Source of the DNA: SAT2750 sp964476375
GTDB taxonomy: Bacteria; Planctomycetota; Planctomycetia; Pirellulales; Pirellulaceae
Direction: 5' to 3'
DNA length: 13,444 nucleotides
Assembly (NCBI GenBank): GCA_964476375.1
Contig: CAYYZW010000342.1
Coordinates: 1 to 13,444, forward strand
Both the position numbers and the translations under genes were made by a program. Of the stretch, positions 13,023 to 13,444 are shown piece after piece. Positions within the stretch are counted from its first letter, which is position 1; each line of letters begins with the position of its first letter. The notes beneath the pieces are model-generated. The model had not been told where the DNA came from. It ran no database searches and saw only the letters and a list, made by a program, of their open reading frames with translations.

Positions 13023-13444
13023 ATGAACAAGCGGCCCCTGGTACCCTGCCTCGCTATCCTGGTTCTCTGTCTCTCTGCCTCCCTCTCCGCCGAGCCCATC
13101 AAACCGACCGAGCAGTGGAGCGGGTTCTACCCCGTCAAGCAACTCGTCAAGCTGCCGGCCAAGCAGCAAAAGAGCGCCGTCGGTGCGATCCAGGACAAGA
13201 AAACCTGGGAAGCTGTTTTCAAGGCACTGCAGCCGGACATGAAGCTCCCGGAAGTTGACTTCAAGAAGAACATGGTCGTCTTTGCCCGCAACATCCGTTT
13301 CGTCAACCGGATCATCGGCCTCACGGCCATGGTCGAGAAGGAGACGCTGGTCGTTCGCTATGCCTCCACCCGCACGGCCCGTCCGATCGTTGACCAGGTC
13401 TTTTTCGTGGCGGCCGTTTTTCCTCGCAAGGGAATCAGCAAGAT
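13023..13444 (+). CDS. Small exported protein of unknown function, perhaps PrcB-like (cut by window end)
   Basis: About 140 codons are visible from the ATG at 13023 to the window edge. AAGGA lies 7 bases before the start. A signal peptide is clear: MNKRPL, a core rich in L, V and S, then SLSAEP. The mature part reads TWEAVFKALQPDMKLPEVDFKKNMVVFARN, followed by strand-like segments such as ETLVVRYAST and QVFFVAAVFP. The order Trp-containing helix, xDFxxxxVV strand, then later strands recalls the PrcB C-terminal domain seen in small exported proteins. This similarity is by eye only. It lies 202 bp after the SGNH gene on the same strand, with its own ribosome-binding site, and is probably a separate unit. 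I cannot assign a function. Confidence 0.7.
   Translation, partial: MNKRPLVPCLAILVLCLSASLSAEPIKPTEQWSGFYPVKQLVKLPAKQQKSAVGAIQDKKTWEAVFKALQPDMKLPEVDFKKNMVVFARNIRFVNRIIGLTAMVEKETLVVRYASTRTARPIVDQVFFVAAVFPRKGISK

Overview
The window reads as chromosomal DNA from a planctomycete (Planctomycetota), though no rRNA or other phylogenetic marker is present. The pointers are an exported PQQ-type beta-propeller protein with an early WLQFRGPG motif, a secreted FGE/SUMF1-fold protein, a secreted SGNH hydrolase, a TIM-barrel isomerase, moderately high GC, and short genes with variable Shine-Dalgarno sequences. There are 14 protein-coding genes, two cut by the window edges. I see no tRNA, rRNA, insertion sequence, CRISPR array or phage gene, and no gene-free stretch longer than 300 bases. 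The largest gap is 8565-8832.

Left part (1-2524). A leftward PQQ-propeller gene diverges from a rightward run of three genes: an exported peroxiredoxin, a xylose-isomerase-like TIM-barrel protein and a small VOC/glyoxalase-fold protein. The peroxiredoxin has an in-frame TGA exactly where the catalytic cysteine belongs. A GC-rich stem-loop starts 14 nt after it, with its apical loop 21 nt after it, as expected for a bacterial SECIS element. I read it as a selenocysteine-containing peroxiredoxin of 198 residues (Sec67), which ordinary gene calling would split or call a pseudogene. This is the most notable item in the window.

Middle (2542-8564). Two leftward genes encode an FGE-fold exported protein and an MFS transporter. 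The transporter carries a roughly 100-residue periplasmic insertion between TM1 and TM2 with two EF-hand-like loops. A rightward gene for glutamine-dependent NAD+ synthetase follows. It ends tail to tail, with stop codons overlapping, against a leftward partner-switching pair: a STAS anti-anti-sigma-type antagonist and an RsbW/SpoIIAB-type ATPase. No sigma factor or phosphatase accompanies that pair here.

Right part (8833-12820). A tightly spaced rightward operon (gaps of 6, 20 and 17 bp) encodes an Ldh2/YiaK-family dehydrogenase, an HpcH/HpaI-family aldolase, an Nramp-fold transporter lacking the canonical DPGN metal motif, and a secreted SGNH hydrolase. Together they suggest uptake and breakdown of a hydroxy or keto acid, but the substrate cannot be read from sequence. 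The window ends inside a gene for a small exported protein of unknown function.
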